Shown here piece by piece: positions 37,809 to 45,414 of a stretch of 64,000 nucleotides of DNA (position 1 is the first letter of the stretch; each line of letters starts with the position of its first letter). This DNA comes from Aureliella helgolandensis (GTDB taxonomy: Bacteria; Planctomycetota; Planctomycetia; Pirellulales; Pirellulaceae), in assembly GCF_007752135.1 (NCBI RefSeq), contig NZ_CP036298.1, positions 620,001 through 684,000 on the forward strand. Reading direction: 5' to 3'. The position numbers were made by a program, and so were the translations under genes. A model generated the notes under the pieces. That model was not told where the DNA came from. It made no database searches and saw only the letters and a list, made by a program, of their open reading frames with translations.

Positions 37809-39617
37809 AGTGTCTGTCCGGAAATTGCCTTGCTGGAGGATTTCACGCAGTCAGATGCTATCAGACAATCAGGAAGAGTTGCCTTCGCTTCGCATTCATT
37901 GCCGCTAGGTGAAGTCAAATCCAGCCGTTTTGACCGACTTTGCGCCGCTGGCGCGGACCGGTAGCCAGCTGGCTAATTCAAAAGTGACGAACCTCAGTCA
38001 CATGCCCTAAGCCGCTTTGCGTTTGCACTGCGCTGCCGATGCATTGGGGCGTTGTTTAGAAAGCAGTAGCTTTCCAAGCGTGTGTATATTGCGACCTAGA
38101 ATCGCTAATCCCAAATAGCGTTCAAAGCCGAGTTCAGTCCGGTCGCGACAACGCTTCAAACCATTGCCCCGCTGTAACACTCCGATCGCTGCCTCGATGC
38201 CTGAGTGGTGTAGTCGGGTTCGGTGAAATTTAACACTTTCGTTCTTAATCCGCTGTGCGTATTCACCAGGAGCCCGCGGTAGTACGCATACATCTTCGAT
38301 TATCTGCTGCAGATTTGATTCATTTTCCGCTGAATAGAAACCTCGGTCAAAAGACGCGGTGTGAATCTCGCCTGCGTGCTTCTTCTGAGCCAACTTCGTT
38401 TGTTCCACCACGACATCCTGGTCACGCACGTCGCGAGCCATCAAGTGATAGTGACTAATGAAACCAGCACCATCCTCGTAAACCAAAGCCAATCGACCAT
38501 ATTGATTGGGTTGTCCGGCTTTGCCGCGACGGTAAAGCTGCGTGTGTGTTTCGAACAAGCTGAACAGCTTGTCGCAATTGGGGACTGACTCACCCAATAG
38601 GACACGCCGACGCGCCGTATCGCAAACCTGCTCGGTCAGTCCTGTCCAATGTTCGATTGTTGTGATTAGCGACAGAGTTACTGTGGACGCACCGAGAGAT
38701 TTCGCCTCATTCGTCAGTGATTTCGCTCGCTCGAGCAAAAGTGCTACGCGTTGCAGCAGGTCGCGATAACGCGATTCCAAGGCTTCCTTTTTGCGTGAGC
38801 TCTTGCTGGCAGCAATCCGTCCTATCTGCTGCTTTAAGCTCTTGATCTTCTTGACTAGATGCCCCACTTGTCTCCATCCTGTGGTCTCAAGCTGTTGCGC
38901 CAACTCAACACAGAACGGAATGAACTTGCGAACACCGTCGTAGATCAAACTGCTCTCTGTCGGATAGTGAATGTTAGTTTCAATAACAAATGAATCAGCC
39001 CGAACTGTGGAACTGGCATCGGGAGCAATGCTCTGGCCAGCGGTGACGATAGCTTGGTTGATCTTACTAATCGTCTCAGGTTTGAGCAGACAGATGGTAT
39101 CGCGTATGCGTCTGAAAGTGAAACCGTCGGTGTCTTGCCAGTCGCCGATTCCCATGATTCCGCGGAGACGCCGATGATTCTCGACTTGATCCTGTAGTTT
39201 GTCGTAATCAAGATTACATCCAAGTCTGACTGCTGCAAGCACAACAACATGCCAATCGTCTATGCCTGGCCTTCCAACATCCCGTCGAGAGTCTTGGTTT
39301 AGATCCGCAGCGACAGCCTGAACGACTTTCGTTCTCAACTTGGCATTGGTATAAAGATATTGAAGCCCGAGCAAGACGGGCACGATTTCATCGCGAGATT
39401 CCAAGTTGAGTTCAACTTGTGCGATAGGGCTGCAATCGAAGCGTTGCTGTTTTTGATATGGCTTGCGAACCACTTCTACTCCTCGAAGATTAAGCGTTTG
39501 GACCTGTTTTAGTCAACAAATTCAACGCTCGAACTCGCTCGCGGGTTCGTTCTTCGGGGAGCTTTTTTGAAAATTAGCCAATAATTTACAGACGCTTTCA
39601 ATTTCCGGACGGACACT
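37809..39617 (-). mobile_element. Insertion sequence with ISNCY-like transposase
   Basis: Terminal repeats AGTGTCTGTCCGGAAATTG at the left and, on the other strand, AGTGTCCGTCCGGAAATTG at the right differ at one base. AATT flanks both sides (37805-37808 and 39618-39621), a 4-bp target duplication. Length 1809 bp with one transposase gene in the middle. Confidence 0.88.
38007..39473 (-). CDS. DDE transposase, ISNCY-like
   Basis: 488 residues. RADSFVIETNIHYPTESSLIYDG contains the first catalytic Asp160; TASFDRGFYSAENESNL holds the second acidic position, and GIEAAIGVLQRGNGLKRCRDR carries the likely catalytic Glu near the C-terminus. The N-terminal domain is helical and basic. The family call is from recalled similarity to ISNCY-type transposases whose text includes the same NIHYPT motif. 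The frame is intact. Confidence 0.85.
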   Translation of the reverse strand: MVRKPYQKQQRFDCSPIAQVELNLESRDEIVPVLLGLQYLYTNAKLRTKVVQAVAADLNQDSRRDVGRPGIDDWHVVVLAAVRLGCNLDYDKLQDQVENHRRLRGIMGIGDWQDTDGFTFRRIRDTICLLKPETISKINQAIVTAGQSIAPDASSTVRADSFVIETNIHYPTESSLIYDGVRKFIPFCVELAQQLETTGWRQVGHLVKKIKSLKQQIGRIAASKSSRKKEALESRYRDLLQRVALLLERAKSLTNEAKSLGASTVTLSLITTIEHWTGLTEQVCDTARRRVLLGESVPNCDKLFSLFETHTQLYRRGKAGQPNQYGRLALVYEDGAGFISHYHLMARDVRDQDVVVEQTKLAQKKHAGEIHTASFDRGFYSAENESNLQQIIEDVCVLPRAPGEYAQRIKNESVKFHRTRLHHSGIEAAIGVLQRGNGLKRCRDRTELGFERYLGLAILGRNIHTLGKLLLSKQRPNASAAQCKRKAA

Positions 39618-39740
39618 AATTATCAACACCAATAGGGTCCATGCCCATCATTTCAGGATAGGGTGGAACCGGGTTAACGGGAAAATTTTGACGCAGATCA
39701 GTAGCAAGTGACTGGATCGTAGTCATGAGTAGTCGAATGC

Positions 39741-39829
39741 GATAACGGTAAACATCACGGGGAACGGACCAAAGACTCTCCACTTCAATAACCGCGCAAG
39801 CCGTTCTCCCGTGCATGTCATGGTTCCCC
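39741..39829 (-). repeat. attC-like site 7
   Basis: GATAACGGTAAACATCACGG plus GGAACGG at the left, CCGTTCTCCCGTGCATGTC plus ATGGTTCCCC at the right. The right arm is nearly identical to that of site 16. Confidence 0.8.
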
Positions 39830-40252
39830 GCCCCTTCTTCGCGTCTTCATCCAGGTGGAAATCGTCTGTGGACCGTAGACGCGCGTTCTGGAATAGGCCC
39901 AGTCGTAATCATCTGGAAGCACGACGCTGCGCCTTCGGTTGCCCGAAGGATACCAGAAGTCGCCATCCGGTTCACGCACTCCGCACGAAAGTGTGGCAAG
40001 TTGAAGATCGATATTTGCAGGGTCAGGAACTACGGAAAACTGCCCAGGGGTATCGCAGCATCCATCGGGAGCGTCAAGGAACGGCAGTCGAAAATGCAGT
40101 TTCATCGACCGACCCAAAGCGACGGTCACGCTCTCTATTCCAATTCCATCCGATGTGACGCATTCACCGTTCGTGTGTTGGGCAACTGCGTCAGCAAAGA
40201 GATCGTCGGTGGTTCGGACGAAGCTATCGTCGGATTGAAAGTCGTCAATCAA
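39818..40252 (-). CDS. Cassette protein of unknown function
   Basis: The frame is open from 40474, but the part beyond 40340 lies in the next attC site, so the start is between. A TTG at 40252 gives 144 residues starting MIDDFQSDDSFVRTTDDLF. The text is acidic in the first half and ends with a basic tail WMKTRRRGGEP encoded by the attC end. GDFWYPSGNRRRSVVLPDDYDW-type segments do not match a family I know. A longer plus-strand frame over the same bases is rejected because its codons run through two attC sites. Confidence 0.5.
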   Translation of the reverse strand: MIDDFQSDDSFVRTTDDLFADAVAQHTNGECVTSDGIGIESVTVALGRSMKLHFRLPFLDAPDGCCDTPGQFSVVPDPANIDLQLATLSCGVREPDGDFWYPSGNRRRSVVLPDDYDWAYSRTRVYGPQTISTWMKTRRRGGEP

Positions 40253-40340
40253 TGCATAGTTCCAACGTCCGCACGCATCGACGGATTTGAAGCGGTGCAG
40301 CCGATCATTGATCGACCGGAAAACAAGGTCAAAGTTTTGG

Positions 40341-40460
40341 TTGAACGCTGGCTCTCCAGTGTCAGTCGGGGAACGACTCGATTCAGCCAGCCCGAGGAAT
40401 TGACTCAACGCAAGGCAAACCGGCTGACCGAGGGCTTGGCTGCAAGCGGTTGTTCGGCGA
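40341..40460 (-). repeat. attC-like site 8
   Basis: TTGAACGCTGGCTCTCCAG with GTCAGTCGG at the left; CCGGCTGACCGAGGGCTTGG and GGTTGTTCGGCG at the right. The loop is long, giving about 120 bp in all. Confidence 0.6.
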
Positions 40461-40498
40461 TTGTACACGTGCAAGCTTCGTTTGCGATTCGAGGTTGA

Positions 40499-40975
40499 TC
40501 AAAACGAGGGCAAGTCGATTCCCAATGCGTTGAGAATGAAGCCAATCAACAGAATGAGAATAATGGCCGCTGCCAACAAGAGAAAATACTGGAACACAAT
40601 TGCCGCCAAGCCAATCGTAACGGCTGAGGCCGACATTCTAGTGTCTTCGTGGCGAGTAAAGCCAACGACACCAAGGCACATCCCAAGTAACCCGATGCCA
40701 ATTGTCGTTAGAGGATACCAGCGTCGAATACTAGGCGTTTTGTCGTCCTTTGGTTTTGCTACAAACTCTTGCCCCTTCGCTTTTGCCACAAGTTGATCTT
40801 TGATGTTTACCGCTACATCGACTGCTACCGCATCGATGGTCTTGGTTGGCGGAGAGATGGAGTCCACTATCCAAGGCGATATGACCGCAGCGACCAAGGC
40901 AATGAATCCAATGGTCAGCCCGGACGTCGACCAAGATGCCGATCTACTTGCAACTGGGGGGGGCCCTTCTGTCAT
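40499..40975 (-). CDS. Membrane protein of unknown function (cassette)
   Basis: 158 residues from the ATG at 40975 (MTEGPPPVASRSASW). Hydrophobic helices lie at about residues 20-42, 92-110 and 120-155, the last being long enough for two passes. The loop between helices 1 and 2 is rich in Lys and Asp. No family is recognised; the N-terminal low-complexity start and the helix pattern recall DUF4190-like proteins only loosely. Confidence 0.55.
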   Translation of the reverse strand: MTEGPPPVASRSASWSTSGLTIGFIALVAAVISPWIVDSISPPTKTIDAVAVDVAVNIKDQLVAKAKGQEFVAKPKDDKTPSIRRWYPLTTIGIGLLGMCLGVVGFTRHEDTRMSASAVTIGLAAIVFQYFLLLAAAIILILLIGFILNALGIDLPSF

Positions 40976-40990
40976 GAGGCGTGCCTTTGC

Positions 40991-41030
40991 GACGAACACT
41001 AAAGATTACCGAGCCGACGAGCGACGTCAC
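40991..41030 (-). repeat. attC half-site 9
   Basis: GACGAACACTAAAGATTACC and GAGCCGACGAG match the left arm of other sites in spacing; the right arm has been lost. Confidence 0.4.
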
Positions 41031-41100
41031 TCACGATCGATGTCCTAAAGATGCTGATTAGACAGATTCAGCTACAATCTGTCAAAGATATTCTAGTCGA

Positions 41101-41454
41101 TTAGATTCTCAAAGCCAAACGCTCGGACAAACCAGCGTCGCGTGCAGCGGATTGTTGTCCGACGAGTTTCGGGATTAGTGGATCGACGTCACGGCTTTCT
41201 GTTTCAGATACTGTCGATGAATCAGTTGGGTGAATGCAGTAAAGGCGCGCGTACCTTGGGTCGCTAGGAAACGCATCGTCGTCCCAAAGGTGACACTCTA
41301 GCATGCCGATTATTCCATCGTCGATGAACAAAATGAATCCGCATCCATACTCTAGTTCCTCTACCGTCTGCACAAACGTCGCCGATGACGATTCGTCTTC
41401 GCGGCTGGAGTCGGGAAATGCCGTCACCCACGGCAAAAGTAGTAAAGAAGCCAA
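41101..41454 (-). CDS. Small protein of unknown function (cassette)
   Basis: 117 residues from a TTG at 41454. The first residues (MASLLLLPWVTAFPDSS) look like the end of a signal peptide; in-frame sequence upstream continues the hydrophobic run (LVASTLG) to a stop, so the true start may have been lost. The rest is acidic (EDESSSATFVQTVEELEYG). No family recognised. Confidence 0.45.
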   Translation of the reverse strand: MASLLLLPWVTAFPDSSREDESSSATFVQTVEELEYGCGFILFIDDGIIGMLECHLWDDDAFPSDPRYARLYCIHPTDSSTVSETESRDVDPLIPKLVGQQSAARDAGLSERLALRI

Positions 41455-41592
41455 TCCCAGTGTGCTCGCGACTAGAAACGCCTATGCTGCTGAATTGTCC
41501 GCGCAACGTTTCCAGTACCGGGTGCTCGCCAGCAAGAAGCGTTTGAATGACTTGGCGTTCGATCGGTTCAAGTACAAGCATTGGCTTAGTCG

Positions 41593-41684
41593 GATAACGG
41601 CACGCGTCACTGGGAACGCGCGAATAGGTTTCTAACGGAAAAATCGCTCAATTCGCGTACTCCGGTGGACGCGATGGTTGCCCG
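41593..41684 (-). repeat. attC-like site 10
   Basis: GATAACGGCACGCGTCACTG with CGCGCGAAT at the left; ATTCGCGTACTCCGGTGGAC with GATGGTTGCCC at the right. Long, well-paired inner arms. Confidence 0.82.
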
Positions 41685-41956
41685 CCATCGCCACGCCGGA
41701 TCGCGTCTGGGTTTTGGTGGATTTCAAATGCGTATTGAGCCCATCTCTGTACGGGCTGTTGAAATAAATAGTAACCCACCGCGTGAGCAAGGAAAGATAA
41801 CCTCCGCTACAAGTCCATTAAGGATGCTACCTCCGCAATAAAATTCAAATTGCGATTAAATCAACAGCCCGTGTAGCTCGGGAATGCTCCCTTCCGCAAT
41901 TGGAGTCAACGTCTTTAACACCACATTTTCGGGATGGTCCCCAGAAGCCAATGCAT
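41685..41956. other. Gene-less cassette interval
   Basis: Apart from the miniature element at 41752-41871 this interval has no supported gene. The element may have destroyed a small cassette gene or an attC arm. Confidence 0.4.
41752..41871 (+). mobile_element. Miniature element inside the cassette array (120 bp)
   Basis: Same ends as the reference copy, CGGGCTGTTGA and TCAACAGCCCG, with TGTA at 41748-41751 and 41872-41875. It carries a 4-bp internal insertion (AAAT), so it is 120 bp long. Confidence 0.88.
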
Positions 41957-42571
41957 TCATGGATGGATGCGAGGATCGTCAGGTGGACCAACCATCCGCG
42001 GTTGATAGTCTTTAAACGTTTCGTCCCGTAAGAAAATTATGTCGAGGAGTCGTGGTAGCGGCGACAATGAGATTGCCAGGCTGTCTTTACTCGCGATTTC
42101 AATGTTGTGAGGGGAAACGAATCCGACACCCTCGTTTGAAGGCAGTTCAAAAACCGGCTGATAATTGACGAGCCGCATTTTGTGCTTAATCGAACCCTTG
42201 ATTGGCGTCCCTATGCCGACCTCTTCGACAATATACGTGTGGGCGGGTAGAGAATGCTGGCCGAATCCAACTCCGCAAATTTCATCAACATGAGGTGTGG
42301 CACGTTCCCATCGTTCTTTCGAAGTCCAAACTTCTTGATGGAACGAAACATTGCCGAAATACGTTCCGATCATTTTGTCTTGTTGAGTTGCGTTGATGAC
42401 ATACGCACTAACCATGCCATCTTCGGCCGAGCGCCAATCAACGTAAATTGAGAGTTTCTGCGAGGCAACAACGATATCCTTTGGCAGGTCCGTCACCGGC
42501 CTCGGTGCCCAACGGTCAGCTTCAGCAGTGGCACCGCAAAGTAACAAGAGGGAGAGAAAACAAATTCGCAT
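41957..42571 (-). CDS. Secreted protein of unknown function (cassette)
   Basis: From the ATG at 42571 the product has 204 residues with signal peptide MRICFLSLLLLCGATAEA. Mature segments YVDWRSAEDGMVSAYVINA and KHKMRLVNYQPVFELPSNEG suggest a beta-rich domain, possibly immunoglobulin-like. The frame to 42769 extends into an attC site and is not used. The C-terminus (VGPPDDPRIHP) is Pro-rich. Confidence 0.55.
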   Translation of the reverse strand: MRICFLSLLLLCGATAEADRWAPRPVTDLPKDIVVASQKLSIYVDWRSAEDGMVSAYVINATQQDKMIGTYFGNVSFHQEVWTSKERWERATPHVDEICGVGFGQHSLPAHTYIVEEVGIGTPIKGSIKHKMRLVNYQPVFELPSNEGVGFVSPHNIEIASKDSLAISLSPLPRLLDIIFLRDETFKDYQPRMVGPPDDPRIHP

Positions 42572-42668
42572 CGAGTTTTTGTTTTGAGTTAGCGTGAAAC
42601 AACGCACCAACGATGACCGCGTACAAGTCGTAGCGACGCCGTCAAACTCTGAAACGGATTCTTCGGTC

Positions 42669-42760
42669 GGATAATGCCGGGGATAACCCAGTCCGAACAG
42701 GAGATTAAACGGTGAGTAAAGACGATGTTGAGGACTTGGGTGCATCCCATGGTTATCCGC
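42669..42760 (-). repeat. attC-like site 11
   Basis: GGATAATGCCGGGGATAACC with CAGTCCGAAC pairs with GTTGAGGACTTGGGTGCATC and CATGGTTATCCG. One base is unpaired in the inner arm. Confidence 0.82.
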
Positions 42761-43051
42761 GTTCTGCAAGAATCGAACGGTGAAATCCAGGATCCATACG
42801 GCAGCTTAGGATCGCATAGACCATCGCCACGGAAGACTCGATACGGTAGTAAATCGCAAACGGAAAAGCCTTGGCGAATTTACATAGCACCCCATATTGA
42901 ATGGCGTGAATGCCTGCTTCCCGTTCAAGATCGGCCAAATCGGTTTCAAGCGAGTCAAGAAAGTGGTCACCCCACCCCGCACTTTTGTCGTTGAAATAAG
43001 CAGCAGCCGAAACGAGGTCATGGACGCTTCAGGTCGAAGATTGACGTTCAT
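42753..43051 (-). pseudogene. ParE/RelE-type toxin with a frameshift
   Basis: The gene starts MNVNLRPE in one frame and then continues VHDLVSAAAYFNDKSAGWGD and HFLDSLETDLADLEREAG in another, ending AIYYRIESSVAMVYAILSCR and MDPGFHRS, a typical ParE/RelE toxin C-terminus. The shift lies at GAAGCGTCCATGAC near 43020-43030. The joined protein would have about 98 residues. Its start overlaps the end of the antitoxin gene by 23 bp, as in intact modules. The toxin is probably dead. Confidence 0.72.
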
Positions 43052-43259
43052 TTACCCTCCGTCTAACCTCGCTCATCGCTTCACTAAGCGGCAATGACGG
43101 TTCAAGGGGCGGATTGTTCAGGCGGTCGGCTAGCACCTGCCCGTGCCAGTGGGGTGGCGTGTATGTACTGACGTCTCGCTCGATCGACAACCAAAGCAGT
43201 TCAAACGCAATACGTTTGTCTTCTTGGGATAGGCTAGCAATCATTGATTCGACGGTCAT
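43029..43259 (-). CDS. Antitoxin of a ParE/RelE-type module
   Basis: The 76-residue protein MTVESMIASLSQEDKRIAFE is of the short addiction-module type (SLSQEDKRIAFELLWLS, then EPSLPLSEAMSEVRRRV), similar to the add-module antitoxins that pair with ParE-like toxins. It precedes and overlaps the frameshifted toxin gene. The antitoxin frame itself looks intact. Confidence 0.6.
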   Translation of the reverse strand: MTVESMIASLSQEDKRIAFELLWLSIERDVSTYTPPHWHGQVLADRLNNPPLEPSLPLSEAMSEVRRRVNERQSST

Positions 43260-43347
43260 CGCTCTTCCTCCACACCTATTTTATCACTGGAGTTGGCCGT
43301 GTCGCAACAGAGCTACTATCGAAGCAATTGCAGTCGGAGAGCCGGCA

Positions 43348-43767
43348 TCACCCTTGATTATCCGTTTGCGAGCGCCCAGCACAGTGTGGGACATAGCAGT
43401 CTAGTACCGAGTATATGCATATATTCGTTACGCCAGCAAATCCACTGTAGAAGAGACCGAAGATTGAAGTTTCGACCACATTACCCCACTCCTCCCCGAC
43501 AAAATAAAAATTCGAGCGACCGCTAAATATCTCGACGTATGAGGCAACGCCAAAGAACAGAACCGATCCCCAAAAGGTAAACGATAGTATTCCACAACAA
43601 GAATGTTCGTGCGGCCAGCTTTTAAAATTTCGAAGGTACAACCCAATCACCACTGGCATTGGGATAGTGAGAACGACAAACATACCAAAAGTCGGCTGCA
43701 GAGCAATGTGCATGCTGTAAGCAACCAAGGCAGTCATCGTGAAGTAGTCAGCGAGTGATAATCGCAT
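43348..43767 (-). CDS. Membrane protein of unknown function (cassette)
   Basis: From the ATG at 43767 (MRLSLADYFTMTALVAYSMH) the product has 139 residues with three or four hydrophobic helices and a C-terminal soluble tail ending SQTDNQG. The frame from 43848 would add 27 residues without signal features. No family recognised. A clear attC site between this gene and the antitoxin is not seen. Confidence 0.5.
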   Translation of the reverse strand: MRLSLADYFTMTALVAYSMHIALQPTFGMFVVLTIPMPVVIGLYLRNFKSWPHEHSCCGILSFTFWGSVLFFGVASYVEIFSGRSNFYFVGEEWGNVVETSIFGLFYSGFAGVTNICIYSVLDCYVPHCAGRSQTDNQG

Positions 43768-44284
43768 TGCTTTTTTGTACCGTGGCTCGCAGCATTTCGG
43801 TCGGATAAACGAATAGCAATCTATCCCAACTGGGAGCGCAGCGAGCACGGAGGGTTAGATTGTCCGTTGAGCTGAGACGCTTCGCTCGACGGGGCCTATG
43901 CGGATAGTATTGAGCGGGCGTCTGATGCGAGTCAGTTTAGCCTAGTCGGAGATGGCTTGGCAAGCAGTTCGTTGAGCTGCCGGGCAGTCGCGTTGAGAAT
44001 TTAGCGACACTAGGGGCTCTTTTGTCGTTGATTTGTCGACCAGTGCGCAGCGGTTGGCCGTTAATGCGTATGCATCGGTGCAAGATACTGTAATGATGTC
44101 GTAGCATGAGCAAATTTGACTGGCTCGGCGATTTGGGTTGATGGCGTGGTTATTTGGCCTTGTCTTGATGCGTCAGACGAAGCTTTGCATGGAAATGGTA
44201 ATCTGCAAATGCAATGCATCTCATGTAGTGTGGGCCGTGGCAATTGTACAGTGAACGGTAATTGCCTCCTCGAAAGGCGTCGAG
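43768..44284. other. Region without a supported gene, one half-site
   Basis: CTCGGCGATTTGGGTTGATG with GCGTGGTTATTTGG near 44122-44158 looks like a right arm of an attC site without a matching left arm. No gene is supported. Confidence 0.35.
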
Positions 44285-44620
44285 TTAATTGTCACAGTCT
44301 CGCTTTTGGCCACAGATGCGATTCCACAGCAACAACGCAACTATGACGCTCGCCACGCCGCCGCATACCCCGAAGCTCGCACTCCAATTCCATTGAGCAA
44401 GCGGTTCATGTTTTTGTATTTCGATAACTTCTACGCCATAGTACCAGGAAAACGCCGCACCTCCCGCTGTACATCCACCAATCATCCCCAAAGGGGTTGC
44501 GATCGCAATGATCATGCATCCTCCCACGCCAGAAGCCATTCCACTATCGTAATCTTCGGATGGGGTTTGTCGAGCATCCGTTGTGTTAGCATTGGCCAAA
44601 GCCTTTTTGTCGTCGGTCAT
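44285..44620 (-). CDS. Small membrane protein, Gly-rich (cassette)
   Basis: 111 residues. The polar N-terminus is followed by a glycine-rich hydrophobic segment (GVGGCMIIAIATPLGMIGG and CTAGGAAFSWYYG) and a second helix near residues 82-98 (ASFGVCGGVASVIVALLLW). No family recognised. attC-like site 12 lies 84 bp upstream. Confidence 0.55.
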   Translation of the reverse strand: MTDDKKALANANTTDARQTPSEDYDSGMASGVGGCMIIAIATPLGMIGGCTAGGAAFSWYYGVEVIEIQKHEPLAQWNWSASFGVCGGVASVIVALLLWNRICGQKRDCDN

Positions 44621-44703
44621 TGTTCTACAGTCTATTGCTCAGCGCGTTCGGCGAATTCTGCATGAGCTGTACTAAATGTTGGCTCTAAGAACTGCCAGTA
44701 GCC

Positions 44704-44795
44704 AAATAACGTCGCCCGTCAGCGAGCCGGGAAAGTTGAGTATCCATTTGAAAAACGCCGCAAGCCCGGCTCCATTGCACGGGTTAATTATCCGA
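44704..44795 (-). repeat. attC-like site 12
   Basis: AACGTCGCCCGTCAGCGAG with CCGGG, loop GAGTATCCATTTGAAAAACG, then CCCGGCTCCATTGCACGGG. The right core is GTTAATTATCC. Confidence 0.78.
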
Positions 44796-44802
44796 TAGCC
44801 TG

Positions 44803-45210
44803 TCAGTGCTTTTCCGGAATGCATTCTAGCTTGGCTCGCAATCCTCCGCGAACACGCTTACCCTTCGGTGCCCACTCATTAACAAGCGTCAGCCGAAGTT
44901 CAGAAACAGCAAGGCTCTTTTCAGGGTTGAAGTCCAAACAGGTAAGCTTGCCGCCTCCCGAATAAACAACGCCTTCAATTACGAATTGCGTTTCGTCGAA
45001 CATGTTGTCCTGGTAGTCGAGATCGAAAACATACTCGACAAAGCTCTCTGAGCCTTTAAATGAACGGTAACGCATGCCGTAAACGGAAAACGCAACGTCA
45101 TCGTCGTCGACGATATGCGTTCAGGCTTGGATTGATCCCAAATTGCCCTGCATGCTTTTACCGCGAAGGTTTCGTCCCCGAGCTTAAAGAAGCCGCCGTA
45201 AGGCTTCGTG
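44803..45210 (-). pseudogene. Cassette gene with a frameshift
   Basis: One frame (from about 45210) reads [20 protein letters not shown] and ACRAIWDQSKPERI; after 45115 the coding continues in another frame as VDDDDVAFSVYGMRYRSFKG and on to ...RAKLECIPEKH at 44803. Joined they give about 135 residues of a plausible soluble protein. The intact second part alone could be translated from an ATG at 45075 (90 residues). A stop precedes the first part, so the start is also lost or non-standard. Function unknown. Confidence 0.5.
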
Positions 45211-45270
45211 TCCGTCAGTTAGTGACTCCCGTTTGAAGCGGCTTCGAGGTGCCGCAAACATCTTCATCAG

Positions 45271-45363
45271 TCGGATTCCGTCTGGCATAACCGGGTCGCC
45301 GCGGTTGATGCTCCATTTGAAAACTCGCGATCGGCGGCTCCGCGTGCATTCCATTGTTATCCG
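45271..45363 (-). repeat. attC-like site 13
   Basis: CGGATTCCGTCTGGCATAAC and GGGTCGCCGCGG, loop GATGCTCCATTTGAAAAC, then CGGCGGCTCCGCGTGCATTC and GTTATCCG. Confidence 0.72.
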
Positions 45364-45414
45364 TTGTCATGCCCTGCTGCTTAAGAGACCTGACCCGTTA
45401 TCTTCGTTGTCCCG

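Larger units (their letters stand above)
37383..39726 (-). pseudogene. Cassette gene interrupted by an insertion sequence
   Basis: The upstream part (39726 to 39619) encodes MTTIQSLATDLRQNFPVNPV and ends PIGVDN at the IS border; the downstream part (37808 to 37383) resumes NYAPFANIRWTDVPID and runs to ...EKWVNRTAIRS. Removing the IS and one copy of the AATT duplication gives GAT AAT TAC across the junction, a continuous protein of about 175 residues. It is acidic and aromatic-rich (FFKRAEPQRSQLQNRNGAWW), with no recognised domain; the look is of a small immunity-type protein. The insertion should inactivate it. Confidence 0.75.

Noticed and set aside
39815-40498. Plus-strand open frame of 227 codons
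   Set aside because: It covers parts of two attC sites and lies opposite to a minus-strand frame that ends at an attC core like its neighbours.
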